Source: Rhodoferax sp. | GTDB taxonomy: Bacteria > Pseudomonadota > Gammaproteobacteria > Burkholderiales > Burkholderiaceae_C | Direction of reading: 5' to 3' | Length of the DNA: 64,000 nucleotides | Assembly: GCA_019449595.1 (NCBI GenBank) | Contig: JAGRPL010000004.1 | Coordinates: 1,178,001 to 1,242,000, forward strand | In this document: in pieces, positions 23,603-32,710 of the stretch | Layout: every line of letters begins with the position of its first letter | Numbering within the stretch: position 1 is the first letter of the stretch | The notes under the pieces: model-generated | The model's input: only the letters and a program-made list of their open reading frames with translations | Told to the model about the DNA's origin: nothing | Databases searched by the model: none | Program-made: the position numbers and the translations under genes

Positions 23603-24126
23603 CGGTAGGTAATTTCAGCGCGCCGGTTTTTCTCCATTGCAGCTTCGGTGGAGCCCAGTTCTGCCGGCTTTTCCTTACCGAAACTGATGGCTTCCAGCTG
23701 GTTTTCGGAAACGCCCAGCAGGCCCATGGCCCGTTTCACCGCCTCAGCACGCCGTTGCCCCAGTGCCAGGTTGTACTCACGCCCACCGCGTTCATCGGTA
23801 TGGCCTTCAATAGCCACTTTCCTGTTCTTGTCCGATTTGATGAAGCGCGCGTGCGCCTCAATCACGGACTGGAACTCTGGACGAATGACATAACTGTCGT
23901 AATCAAAATACACCACGCGAGTAGTGGCCCGCATCGCCGCTTCCCGGTCGGACTTTCCGAGATCAACGGGAGCAACGCCCCCCTGTCCCACAGCCGATCC
24001 TCCGGCACCAATATCGGAAACGCTGGTACCGGATTTGTCTTCCACCGGAACGTTGTCCAACTTGACCGCCGAACCGCACGCCGTCAGGAATACAGCGACG
24101 GCTGCAGCCACTATCAATCGATTCAT
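23599..24126 (-). CDS. pal: Peptidoglycan-associated lipoprotein Pal
   Basis: The 175-residue protein has a lipoprotein signal with the lipobox LTAC (Cys17). The OmpA-like peptidoglycan-binding domain takes up about residues 65-175, with YFDYDSYVIRPEF, EGHTDERGGREYNLALGQRRA and the final NRRAEITYR. Pal anchors the outer membrane to peptidoglycan and binds TolB, which is encoded directly upstream. Confidence 0.95.
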   Translation of the reverse strand: MNRLIVAAAVAVFLTACGSAVKLDNVPVEDKSGTSVSDIGAGGSAVGQGGVAPVDLGKSDREAAMRATTRVVYFDYDSYVIRPEFQSVIEAHARFIKSDKNRKVAIEGHTDERGGREYNLALGQRRAEAVKRAMGLLGVSENQLEAISFGKEKPAELGSTEAAMEKNRRAEITYR

Positions 24127-24150
24127 TCCAAACTCCTGGTTAAATTGCGC

Positions 24151-25416
24151 TTACTTTTGCACTGGACCCCAATCGGGCTCACGAATGTCACCATTTTGAC
24201 CTGCCAAGCGGGCCTTGATTTTCCCGTCCAGAGTGGTGGTCATCAATGCCTCCCGCCCTTGTTGCTGGGTCGCGTAAATGATCAGGCGACTATTGGGAGC
24301 GAAACTGGGGTTCTCGTCTGCACTGGTGTCGGTAACGGGTGTTGCTGTTCCTGAGGCAAGCTCCATCACATACAGCTTGAAAGCACCGCTCACCCGCGAA
24401 ATATAGGCCAACCACTTCCCATCCGGGCTCAATGCCGGAGAAATGTTGTAAGTACCGGAAAAAGTGACCCGCTCCGGATTGCCGCCCCCCGAAGGCACAC
24501 GGTAGATCTGCGGCGAACCGCCACGGTCACTTACAAAATAAATTGTTTTCCCGTCCGCTGTAAATGTAGGCTCCGTATCAATGGAGCTGGACTGCGCCAA
24601 GCGCCGCGGTTCCCCGCCCGCTGCATCCATCAGGTACAACTGGGAACCACCGTCCCGACTGAGCGTCACTGCCAGCGTCTTGCCGTCCGGGGACCAAGCT
24701 GGCGCGCTGTTGGACCCCTTGAAATTAGCAACCAAGCGCCGCTTGCCTGATGCCACGTCATGCACAAAAATAACCGGCTTGCGCGATTCAAAGGACACGT
24801 ATGCAATTTGTGTTCCATTGGGCGCCCAGGTCGGAGAAATGATTGGCTCAGAACTGTTGAGCGCGCTTTGCGCGTTTTCACCATCGGCATCCGCAATCCA
24901 CAAGTTGAACTTCTGCCCAACTTTGGTCACGTAAGCAATGCGGGTCGAAAAAACACCTTTATCCCCCGTGAGCTTTTCATACACAAAATCTGCCAGGCGA
25001 TGCGCTACCAAGCGCAAATCTCCCGCGGTAACTACATAGCTTTGCCCACCCAGGTCCTGTCCGCGCACCACATCCCACAAACGCATGCGCACATCGAAGC
25101 GCCCATCTGCCAGCCGGTTGATACTTCCGGTCACCAGCGCATCCGCACCTTTCTGACGCCATGCAGAAACGTCGGGACGGGATCCCTCGTCCAGAGCAAC
25201 ACCACCGGTATCCACGCCACGGAATTGACCGCTACGCTCCAGGTCCGCCGACACAATGGCAGCCATTTTTTGCGGCGCAGCATCGTCTCCTCGAAACGGA
25301 ACAACGGCAACCGGAAACTGGGTCAACCCGACACCAGACACTTCCACACGAAATTGGGCAAAAGCGGGAAGACACAGCAACCCTGCGAGGAAAGAAAACA
25401 AGAGGCGTTTTAGCAT
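24151..25416 (-). CDS. tolB: Tol-Pal system protein TolB
   Basis: The 421-residue periplasmic protein begins with a signal peptide (MLKRLLFSFLAGLLCLPAFA) and has an N-terminal alpha/beta domain and a C-terminal six-bladed propeller. Repeats such as APAWSPDGKTLAVTLS, EPTFTADGKTIYFVSD and SPALSPDGKWLAYIS are visible. I placed the start at 25416 because the signal peptide begins there. The usual partners tolQ, tolR and tolA are not upstream; a glycosyltransferase gene ends 7 bases before the tolB start instead. Confidence 0.93.
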   Translation of the reverse strand: MLKRLLFSFLAGLLCLPAFAQFRVEVSGVGLTQFPVAVVPFRGDDAAPQKMAAIVSADLERSGQFRGVDTGGVALDEGSRPDVSAWRQKGADALVTGSINRLADGRFDVRMRLWDVVRGQDLGGQSYVVTAGDLRLVAHRLADFVYEKLTGDKGVFSTRIAYVTKVGQKFNLWIADADGENAQSALNSSEPIISPTWAPNGTQIAYVSFESRKPVIFVHDVASGKRRLVANFKGSNSAPAWSPDGKTLAVTLSRDGGSQLYLMDAAGGEPRRLAQSSSIDTEPTFTADGKTIYFVSDRGGSPQIYRVPSGGGNPERVTFSGTYNISPALSPDGKWLAYISRVSGAFKLYVMELASGTATPVTDTSADENPSFAPNSRLIIYATQQQGREALMTTTLDGKIKARLAGQNGDIREPDWGPVQK

Positions 25417-25423
25417 GTGTGCA

Positions 25424-26278
25424 TTATCCCAGTCTTGTGACCACCGCATCATCGTTGATCCGGATTTGAGAAAAACCCGACACGGGCAGGATCACTGCCG
25501 TTTTGGCACGTTCCGTTACCGTCCGTGCGTTTTGCGACTCCTGATCGCGTGCGGCCTCTTTGTGCCAAAGATGAAAGACCTCCGTGGCACAAAACCCATT
25601 TTTCCGTATGACGCCGCTGTGATGCAGACGCAGGACGAAATCAGCATCTTCATGCCCCCATCCAACAAACGACTCATCAAAGCCATCCACCCGCTCAAAG
25701 TCAGAACGCCAAACACCCATGTTGCAGCTGCGTATGCCCTTCCAGGAAAACGTCCGCTCAACCCGTCCAAAGCGTTCTGGCAGACGTAGCAGGCCCGTGA
25801 GTTTGCTGGCGTGCCCCAGGATGCGCTGTTTGATCCAATACAAACCGGAACGGCCGCAGATTGTTTCTGCACCTGCGAGCACGCGCTGGGTGATGGCTGG
25901 CGATAGAAGAACACGGCTACCATTGACAAAGCAGCCTGGCTCGGCCAACCATTTGTGGCGCGCCACGAAATCCCTCTCGGGAACGCAATCACCGTCGAGG
26001 AAAACAACATATTGACCACTGGATGCCGCAACGCCTCGATTGCGAACCCGGGAGGCCGTGAAACCGACATCCGGATGCCATACATGCACAACCCGCAACT
26101 CCTTGGCCACCGCCGATTCAAAAATTCTGCGCTGATGCTCGGCTCGCGAACCATCGTCCGCCACGATCACCTCGAAATTGCGGTCTGTCTGCAGAGACAA
26201 GCCGTGCAGAACCGCCAGCAAGGCATCGCTGCGGTTATAGGTGGTGATTACCACTGATACAAGATCGAAAGCGTTCAT
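25424..26278 (-). CDS. Glycosyltransferase family 2 (with galactosyltransferase-like C-terminal part)
   Basis: The 284-residue protein is a GT-A fold enzyme. SVVITTYNRSDALLAVLHGL is the start of the nucleotide-sugar fold, VADDGS and FLDGDCVPERDF (DxD) bind the sugar nucleotide, and FVGWGHEDADFVLRLHHSG is the C-terminal acceptor motif shared with galactosyltransferases. The donor and acceptor cannot be read from the sequence. It faces the LPS cluster starting at 26348 across a 69-base divergent promoter region and likely belongs to it. It ends 7 bases before tolB. Confidence 0.85.
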   Translation of the reverse strand: MNAFDLVSVVITTYNRSDALLAVLHGLSLQTDRNFEVIVADDGSRAEHQRRIFESAVAKELRVVHVWHPDVGFTASRVRNRGVAASSGQYVVFLDGDCVPERDFVARHKWLAEPGCFVNGSRVLLSPAITQRVLAGAETICGRSGLYWIKQRILGHASKLTGLLRLPERFGRVERTFSWKGIRSCNMGVWRSDFERVDGFDESFVGWGHEDADFVLRLHHSGVIRKNGFCATEVFHLWHKEAARDQESQNARTVTERAKTAVILPVSGFSQIRINDDAVVTRLG

Positions 26279-26347
26279 TTTGAACTAGACTACGCGGCTG
26301 GCAACATGCCGTTTGCGCCTGAAAGCCGCCGAATACTACCATCCCCG

Positions 26348-27145
26348 ATGAGCAAAATTTCCGTCTACATCATCGCGTACAACGAAGCTGAAAAAGTTGC
26401 TGCCACCATTGAAAGCGCGAAATGGGCCGACGAGATCATCTTGGTTGATTCGAACAGCACCGATGGGACACAGGAAATAGCCACGCGCCTGGGTGCCAAA
26501 GTGGTACAGGTAGAGTTCAAGGGGTTTGGGGATTTACGCAACCAGGCCATTGCAGCATGCAGCCATGAATGGATTTTCAGCCTGGATGCTGATGAAAGAT
26601 GCACCCCGGAAGTGGCGCGGGAAATCCGCAATACGGTCAACAACCCCGATGCGGCAGATGCCTACTGGATGCCGCGTCGCAATTTTTTCATGGGACGCTG
26701 GATCAAGCACTCGGGCTGGTACCCCAATTACCGCCAGCCTCAGCTGTTCCGTAAGGGTGCCATGCACTACGACCTCAAGCCGGTACATGAAGGCTACATT
26801 CTCAATTCCACCAAACCCATCGGCCACCTGAAGAATGCCATCTGGCAATTTCCATTCAAGAACATGGCCGAGGTCATGCACAAGGCCAACCGCTACTCGA
26901 CGCTTGGGGCGGAAAAAATCAAACACAAGAATATTTCCATGGGCATGGCACTGACCCACGGTATCTGGTCTTTCGTGAAGCACTACATCTTCAAACTGGG
27001 TTTCCTGGATGGATGGGCCGGTTTTGTCATTGCACTGGGCAACTTTGAGGGTACGTTTTACCGCTATGTGAAAGCGCTGGAAATGCAGAAGGGGGACGTG
27101 TGGAAAGCGCCGAAAATAATGGCTGCTCATTCGAAAAATGAATAA
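26348..27145 (+). CDS. LPS core glycosyltransferase, WaaE/KdtX-like (GT2)
   Basis: The 265-residue protein begins MSKISVYIIAYNEAEKVA and has DEIILVDSNSTDGT and the DADE metal-binding motif, all typical of WaaE/KdtX-type family 2 enzymes that add glucose to the inner LPS core. The conserved phrase GWYPNYRQPQLFRKG and the P.HEGY motif support this subgroup. I chose the ATG at 26348 where the fold starts. It overlaps the MsbA gene by 8 bases, linking LPS core completion to lipid A export. Confidence 0.85.
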   Translation: MSKISVYIIAYNEAEKVAATIESAKWADEIILVDSNSTDGTQEIATRLGAKVVQVEFKGFGDLRNQAIAACSHEWIFSLDADERCTPEVAREIRNTVNNPDAADAYWMPRRNFFMGRWIKHSGWYPNYRQPQLFRKGAMHYDLKPVHEGYILNSTKPIGHLKNAIWQFPFKNMAEVMHKANRYSTLGAEKIKHKNISMGMALTHGIWSFVKHYIFKLGFLDGWAGFVIALGNFEGTFYRYVKALEMQKGDVWKAPKIMAAHSKNE

Positions 27146-28871
27146 AGCAGACCGAGCCCTGTACATTCGACTCTTGGGTTTCCTGCGGCCCTACTGGAAG
27201 GCGTTCTCCATCGCCACGCTCTGCATGGTGTGCACCGCAGCCACGGAGCCGGTGTTTCCAGCCATCATGAAACATCTGCTGGACAGCGGCTTTCGCACCG
27301 CCGATGCGCGCATGGTCTGGCTGATTCCCACAAGCATAGTCCTGCTGTTTCTAGCGAGAGGGGTGTTATCGTTTTTGACCAACTACCTGATGACATGGGT
27401 GTCGACCCGTCTGGTGGTGGATCTGCGCCGTGCGATATTTGACAAACTTCTCGGCACGCCGACACAAGCATTCCACACGAAGTCTGCCTCTTACTGGATT
27501 ACACGTATTCACAACGATGTGGACGGAATCAACCAAGCCGCCACCAACGTGCTAGTGACCGCCGTCCGCGAGTCGCTGACTGCTGTAGCACTTCTGTCTT
27601 ATCTGGTGTATCTGGACTGGAGACTCACCCTGATTACGCTGACCGTGGGGCCTGTGATTGCGGTGCTGATCCAGGGCTTCGGACGTCGCATTCGCAAAGC
27701 CAGCAAAGCCAGCCTAGAGTCATTGCGTGCAGTCGCACATACTGTAGAAGAAACCACCGCAGCCCACAAGGTCATCAAGATTTACGGCGGCCAAGAGCAG
27801 CAGAGCGAGCGCTTTCGCGCGGTAACGGAAAGCTTTCGCCGCAGCATGATGAAGGAAGCCGTTCCCGCTTCTGCCTTGACTCCCATTACGCACATGACAG
27901 CGTCTATTGCCATAGCCTTCATCATATTCATGGCCTTGAGTCGGTCCATGGGCCAAGCGGGTGACACAGCAGGTGGATTTGTGTCATTTATTACCGCCAT
28001 GTTGTTGCTAATCTCTCCAATCAAGCAGCTCACCACAATCAGCCCCATCCTGCAGCGCGGACTAGCTGCATGCGAGAACGTCTTCGGTGTACTAGATGCT
28101 CCCCTGGAGGCCGATACTGGACAGGCCAGCCTTTCCGAATGCAGGGGGGAAATCCGATTCGAGAATGTTGTTTTTCGCTATCCGGGCAGTAACAAGCTGG
28201 CACTCGACAACATCAATCTTCATGTGTTGCCAGGACAGACCATCGCTCTGGTAGGCGCGTCTGGAGGTGGAAAAAGCACATTAGCTTCCCTGATTCCACG
28301 CTTTTATGCCCCAGAGTCTGGCCGCATCACCATTGATGGCGTTGACATCAGCACACTGACACTTTCAAGCCTTCGCGAACATATCGCACTGGTCAGCCAA
28401 GATATTGTTTTGCTGAACGACAGCATCGGTGCAAATATTGCATTCGGTCAATCGCGAAACGCAGAGGAAACAAAAGTACGGGCGGCCGCAGTGTCTGCCC
28501 ATGCTTGGGAATTTATTTCCCAGATGCCCCAAGGCCTAAATACGCTCACCGGAGAGAATGGCGCATCGCTTTCGGGGGGGCAGCGCCAGCGCATAGCCAT
28601 TGCTCGTGCGCTGCTCAAGGATGCCCCCATCCTGATACTGGATGAAGCTACGTCCGCCTTGGATACAGAGTCAGAACGCGTGGTACAAGACGCATTGGCA
28701 ACCCTCATGCGAAATAGGACTACCCTGGTTATTGCCCATCGCTTGAGCACCATTGAGCGTGCAGACCTGATCGTGGTACTGGATCAGGGCCGCATTGTGG
28801 AGTCCGGCGACCACGCCACGCTGCTCCAGCGCAATGGCTATTACGCCAACTTACGGCGATTACAGACATGA
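27138..28871 (+). CDS. msbA: Lipid A export ATP-binding/permease protein MsbA
   Basis: The 577-residue protein is a half-size ABC exporter. Six membrane segments fill about residues 20-310. The ATPase part shows Walker A GASGGGKST near 375, the Q-loop VSQDIVLLND, the signature LSGGQRQRIAIARAL and Walker B ILILDEATSALD. It flips lipid A-core from the inner to the outer leaflet of the inner membrane. Its neighbours are LPS glycosyltransferases and it overlaps the next gene by 4 bases. Confidence 0.9.
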   Translation: MNKADRALYIRLLGFLRPYWKAFSIATLCMVCTAATEPVFPAIMKHLLDSGFRTADARMVWLIPTSIVLLFLARGVLSFLTNYLMTWVSTRLVVDLRRAIFDKLLGTPTQAFHTKSASYWITRIHNDVDGINQAATNVLVTAVRESLTAVALLSYLVYLDWRLTLITLTVGPVIAVLIQGFGRRIRKASKASLESLRAVAHTVEETTAAHKVIKIYGGQEQQSERFRAVTESFRRSMMKEAVPASALTPITHMTASIAIAFIIFMALSRSMGQAGDTAGGFVSFITAMLLLISPIKQLTTISPILQRGLAACENVFGVLDAPLEADTGQASLSECRGEIRFENVVFRYPGSNKLALDNINLHVLPGQTIALVGASGGGKSTLASLIPRFYAPESGRITIDGVDISTLTLSSLREHIALVSQDIVLLNDSIGANIAFGQSRNAEETKVRAAAVSAHAWEFISQMPQGLNTLTGENGASLSGGQRQRIAIARALLKDAPILILDEATSALDTESERVVQDALATLMRNRTTLVIAHRLSTIERADLIVVLDQGRIVESGDHATLLQRNGYYANLRRLQT

Positions 28872-29584
28872 AGATACCGATACTGATGTATCACCAGATT
28901 GACGAACCACCGCCGCGTGGTACGCCACTGCGTGGACTGATCGTAGCTCCATCGTCCTTTGCGTGGCAGATGCGCATGCTCCGTTTGCTGGGCTATCGCG
29001 GCCTATCCATGCGGGATCTGGAGCCCTATCTGCTTGGAGAGCTCACAGGCAAGGTCGTTGGTATTACCTTTGACGATGGGTTTCAGAACAACCTCCACCA
29101 TGCCCTGCCTGTCTTGCAGGCAAACGGATTCACAGCCACTTGCTATGGCGTCAGCAGTCTGGTGGGTAGATCAAACATTTGGGATGCAGGAAAGGTGGCA
29201 GAAAAGCCGCTCATGACAGAGCAAGACTGGCTTGCTTGGCACGGTGCTGGCATGGACGTTGGTTCCCATACCCAAACCCATGCCAATTTGACAGAGCTGA
29301 CCGCGGAACAGGCCCAAGAGCAGATTTCTCTTTCAAAGGATCAACTGGAACAGCTGATCGATGCTGAAGTTCGGCACTTTTGCTACCCGTATGGATGGTT
29401 CACCCCCGCGCACCAAGAAATGGTGCGTGCAGCGGGCTACATCACCGCCACCAGCACGCGAAGAGGGCGAGTGCAGCTCCACGACGACTTCTATGCCTTG
29501 AATCGCATCATGGTGGCACGGGCGACAAACCCGCTGCAGTTTTTCATGAAGGTGGCCACCGATTACGAGGATCGCCGCGCATGA
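28868..29584 (+). CDS. Polysaccharide deacetylase (NodB/CE4 family)
   Basis: The 238-residue protein has the NodB fold. The metal and catalytic motif is GITFDDGFQNN (TFDD) and the second motif is SHTQTHANL, with the two His of the metal site. FCYPYGWFTPAHQEMVRAAGY is the third motif. It has no signal peptide, so it likely acts in the cytoplasm or at the inner face of the membrane on a surface sugar. It sits between MsbA and a DUF6492 gene with 4-base overlaps at both ends. Confidence 0.85.
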   Translation: MKIPILMYHQIDEPPPRGTPLRGLIVAPSSFAWQMRMLRLLGYRGLSMRDLEPYLLGELTGKVVGITFDDGFQNNLHHALPVLQANGFTATCYGVSSLVGRSNIWDAGKVAEKPLMTEQDWLAWHGAGMDVGSHTQTHANLTELTAEQAQEQISLSKDQLEQLIDAEVRHFCYPYGWFTPAHQEMVRAAGYITATSTRRGRVQLHDDFYALNRIMVARATNPLQFFMKVATDYEDRRA

Positions 29585-30468
29585 CGGCGCTTGCCCTGTA
29601 CTGCAAAAGCTACCGAACCGATCTTCGGCGCGTGGTGCGCCTCGTACAGTCCATTGAACGCTTCAATGAGCAAAAAATTCCCGTATACGTTTCCGTACCG
29701 GATGCCGACCTCTTTCTTTTCCAAAGTCACCTCGATGCAACATCGGTCAAGCTTCTGTCAGACGAAAACATTCTGGAAGCATCTCCACGGCTTGACTTGA
29801 CACGGGTGGCAAGCATGCACGGCGCGGTTGCACAGCAGGTAGTGAAGTCAGAATTCTGGCGACTTGGGCTTGCGGATACCTATGTCTGCCTGGATTCGGA
29901 CGCTGTATTTATCAGGCCCTTTTCAGCGAGTGATTTTTTGGCCCCAGACGGATTCCCCTACACCGTTCTGGATGAGGCACATGATCTGCTCGAAGGTGCC
30001 ATGCAACATGGTCGCCACCGCATAGTGGACGCCTTTGTCCGTGAAGCCGATCTGGTGCAACAAAAATTTGGTCGTGTAGGACGCCGCTACAGCTTCGGAC
30101 CATTTCCTTTGGCTTGGCACCGTAATGTATGGGAATCGTTGGACAGAAACTATCTTCAGCCACGCTCCATGAGCTTTGCCGATGCCATACTGGAGGCTCC
30201 CATTGAGTCGCGCTGGTATGGTGAAGCACTTCTGGCCTACCGCGCTATTCCACTGCATCCATGCCAGGCTCTTTTCAAGGTCTACCATTACGCATGGCAA
30301 TTAGATCAGGAAACGCGCCAAGGAGTCACCGCGGAACAACTCGCCAAGCTTTACTGCGGAGTGATTTACCAGTCAGCTTGGGAGCGTGAAATGGATTGGC
30401 CCAGTGAAGGCGGTGGAGTCCTGTCACGCTGGGGCCGACAACTTCGCCGAAAGCTCGGCAGAATATGA
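29581..30468 (+). CDS. DUF6492 family protein, probable sugar transferase-like
   Basis: The 295-residue protein starts at the ATG at 29581, overlapping the deacetylase stop by 4 bases. It has an SxxxDL start (LYCKSYRTDLRRVVRLVQSIERFN) and a DSDAVF motif near residue 103 that looks like the DxD of GT-A enzymes, followed by RRYSFGPFPLAWHRNVWESL. I recognise it as DUF6492. By its neighbours it should help build a surface polysaccharide, but the reaction is unknown. Confidence 0.75.
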   Translation: MTALALYCKSYRTDLRRVVRLVQSIERFNEQKIPVYVSVPDADLFLFQSHLDATSVKLLSDENILEASPRLDLTRVASMHGAVAQQVVKSEFWRLGLADTYVCLDSDAVFIRPFSASDFLAPDGFPYTVLDEAHDLLEGAMQHGRHRIVDAFVREADLVQQKFGRVGRRYSFGPFPLAWHRNVWESLDRNYLQPRSMSFADAILEAPIESRWYGEALLAYRAIPLHPCQALFKVYHYAWQLDQETRQGVTAEQLAKLYCGVIYQSAWEREMDWPSEGGGVLSRWGRQLRRKLGRI

Positions 30469-31229
30469 CAAATACCGACATTCGTCGCATCCCAATCCTT
30501 CTCACCTCCAGTGTGGTAGCCCACGACAAAGGGGTACGTCTGCAAGACCCCGAAGAACGTGCACGGCTTGCCATGGAGTCCATCCTGAAGTGGCGTGCTA
30601 TTGCCCCCATGAATCCCCTGGTGCTTTGCGATGGCTCCGACTTTGACTTTTCGCCCTCAGTGTCCACGTTAGAAGGAAGCGGCGCCGTGGAATGTTTGCA
30701 TTTTCGCAATGATGTGGACTTGGTCCAGCTGCATGGTCGTGGCTACGGCGAAGGTGAAATCGTGCGCTATGCTTTGGAGCACTCGCAATTGATTCAGTCA
30801 GCTGGATGCTTTGCCAAATGCACTTCCAAGCTTTGGGTTGAAAATTTCCATGAATGCATAAGCCAATGGAATGGTGACCTTCTGCTGAAAGGTGTTTTCA
30901 GCAATGTTTTCTCACCAAGAAAAGCGACAGAATTAGCCTATATCGACACCCGCTTCTATGTTGCAAGCGTGGATACATACAGGCGCTTCTTTGTACGTGC
31001 GCACCACGCGATCCGATCCAAAGAGGGGCACGGCTTGGAAGAAACTTTCCGTGAAATTTTTCTAAACAACAAATTAAAAGGGCGTCTGATGTGCCCGCCA
31101 CCCATTATTTGTGGCGTAGGAGGCGGCACTGGTGTTTATTACAAAAATACCCCAATACGCAGGCTCAAGGAAAAATGGCGCTACGCATTAACGAAGCGCC
31201 ACCCATTATTCAAACGCTGGTTTTCCTGA
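30465..31229 (+). CDS. Unknown protein of the LPS cluster
   Basis: The 254-residue protein has a start that overlaps the previous stop by 4 bases. Its first part (RIPILLTSSVVAHDKGV, PLVLCDGSDFDFS) resembles a nucleotide-sugar fold with a possible DxD-like DFD, and FAKCTSKLWVENF and YIDTRFYVASVDTYRRFF follow. I do not know the family. The end (RRLKEKWRYALTKRHPLFKRWF) is very basic and may be a membrane-facing helix. Its last 24 bases overlap the oppositely oriented O-antigen ligase gene. Confidence 0.65.
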   Translation: MTNTDIRRIPILLTSSVVAHDKGVRLQDPEERARLAMESILKWRAIAPMNPLVLCDGSDFDFSPSVSTLEGSGAVECLHFRNDVDLVQLHGRGYGEGEIVRYALEHSQLIQSAGCFAKCTSKLWVENFHECISQWNGDLLLKGVFSNVFSPRKATELAYIDTRFYVASVDTYRRFFVRAHHAIRSKEGHGLEETFREIFLNNKLKGRLMCPPPIICGVGGGTGVYYKNTPIRRLKEKWRYALTKRHPLFKRWFS

Positions 31230-32702
31230 GCGAATCTGCAAGACAAGTACCATCAGAAAAAAAGCCTGCATCTGCAAATAATGCTCTTGGTAGACCGCAT
31301 CCGTCATTCCGCGCAACAACCAGAATACCGATAAAAGCAGGAGGGCCATGGCGGCTGGCCATTTCTCCTTGGTTCTCAATGCACCCCAGCCCAACTTTGA
31401 GAAATTAAAGAACACCCATGCGTACAGGATGGCACCCGCCCAACCCAACGCCAAAATCAAATTGATCCATGCATTGTGGGCATGCGAAAAATCCATCACT
31501 GGTACATGACCGCATAGCTGTGCAATTCGATGCTGGTACGCATCGCGCCCACCATTCCAACCCCAAAGGTAACTGGTGCTGAGTTCTGCACCGACACGGG
31601 CCAGTAGCACGCGTCCGCCATCCCCTTGAAAACCGTTGGTCAGCAATATCGACATGTATTCGTCATCTTTATCTGCATTTTTCTGATGAAGAGAGTCTGC
31701 CTCCAAAGAAGTCAGACCGTTACATAAAACGTCTTTAGGTGCCTCTACCTGAAACCCAATCGCCATCTTGTCCCACATGGAATACCAGACCTGATTGTGA
31801 GAAACAACTTTCCAAAAAAATACAAGGCACAACACCCCAATACCCAACATCAGGTACCCGACCGATCGACCTAATTTGAGTCGAATTCCTCGCGCATATG
31901 CATGGTGATTACGTATGAAAATACCGTAAATCAAACAAGACATGACAAGTATCAGCAGCCCGAAATATGCTGCAGCACGCGACTGGGCAATCACTACACT
32001 GACAAAGCAAAGTGACACCAAAACACCCGCCCTTATCGCCAACCCACGGTCAGCCTGAACCCAGGCCGCAAACATAACAGCCAAGCTGAGGCACATGGCC
32101 TGTGACGCTGGATAACCCAAATTACCATGCATGGGCTCGATACCCCGGAACCCCATAGGAAACGCATGCGAAGCATTTTTGATTTGAGAAAAATCAGTCA
32201 GCACAGCAAGCAATGACTGCCCAGCCTGCTGAAGCGAAGGGTCTTCGTAAAAAGCAGGTTGCAGAACGCCCCCCCACGCCAACGCTGTCAATGCCAAATG
32301 GATGAACACCGGAACAGCACTGACCAATGCGAGGCGCCACAAACTCAAGCGCTCTGCGCCCAGAATGAGGAAAGAGCCCCAAGCCAGTAACCACGTCAGG
32401 ACAGATTCACCCCACATTCCCTTGCCAAGCAGGTTGCTCAAGGCTCCCGCACCATCTGGAGCGATCAAGGGAAACAAAAGCAGATAGGCGCACCAGAGCC
32501 AAACCGACAAGGGCACAGCGAAAGCAAGCTGGACCATAGATCCAGTATTTTTGCGTGCTTCAAACCACATATACCCGAATAACACGACGAGCAATACTGC
32601 GTGCAGAACATTGCGCAAAGCAATCGTTCCCGAAACGGAAAGAATGCCGGCAAACACGAACAGAAAGGACAGATATACCGACTGGAACGTCTTGAGATTC
32701 AT
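31206..32702 (-). CDS. O-antigen ligase/polymerase (Wzy_C/WaaL family) membrane protein
   Basis: The 498-residue protein has about twelve membrane segments and a large periplasmic loop between about residues 310 and 410. The loop includes HNAWINLILALGWAGAILYAWVF, whose HNxWxxxxxxxG pattern is the Wzy_C/WaaL signature, and an upstream GYPASQAMCLSLAVMFAAW. It either ligates O-antigen to lipid A-core or polymerises it. The gene is opposite in direction to the MsbA run and starts 9 bases past the acyltransferase stop. Confidence 0.8.
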   Translation of the reverse strand: MNLKTFQSVYLSFLFVFAGILSVSGTIALRNVLHAVLLVVLFGYMWFEARKNTGSMVQLAFAVPLSVWLWCAYLLLFPLIAPDGAGALSNLLGKGMWGESVLTWLLAWGSFLILGAERLSLWRLALVSAVPVFIHLALTALAWGGVLQPAFYEDPSLQQAGQSLLAVLTDFSQIKNASHAFPMGFRGIEPMHGNLGYPASQAMCLSLAVMFAAWVQADRGLAIRAGVLVSLCFVSVVIAQSRAAAYFGLLILVMSCLIYGIFIRNHHAYARGIRLKLGRSVGYLMLGIGVLCLVFFWKVVSHNQVWYSMWDKMAIGFQVEAPKDVLCNGLTSLEADSLHQKNADKDDEYMSILLTNGFQGDGGRVLLARVGAELSTSYLWGWNGGRDAYQHRIAQLCGHVPVMDFSHAHNAWINLILALGWAGAILYAWVFFNFSKLGWGALRTKEKWPAAMALLLLSVFWLLRGMTDAVYQEHYLQMQAFFLMVLVLQIRSGKPAFE

Positions 32703-32710
32703 GTATTTCT

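Noticed and set aside
25256-25789. 177-residue plus-strand frame opposite tolB and the GT2 gene
   Set aside because: It spans two genuine minus-strand genes and has no own features.
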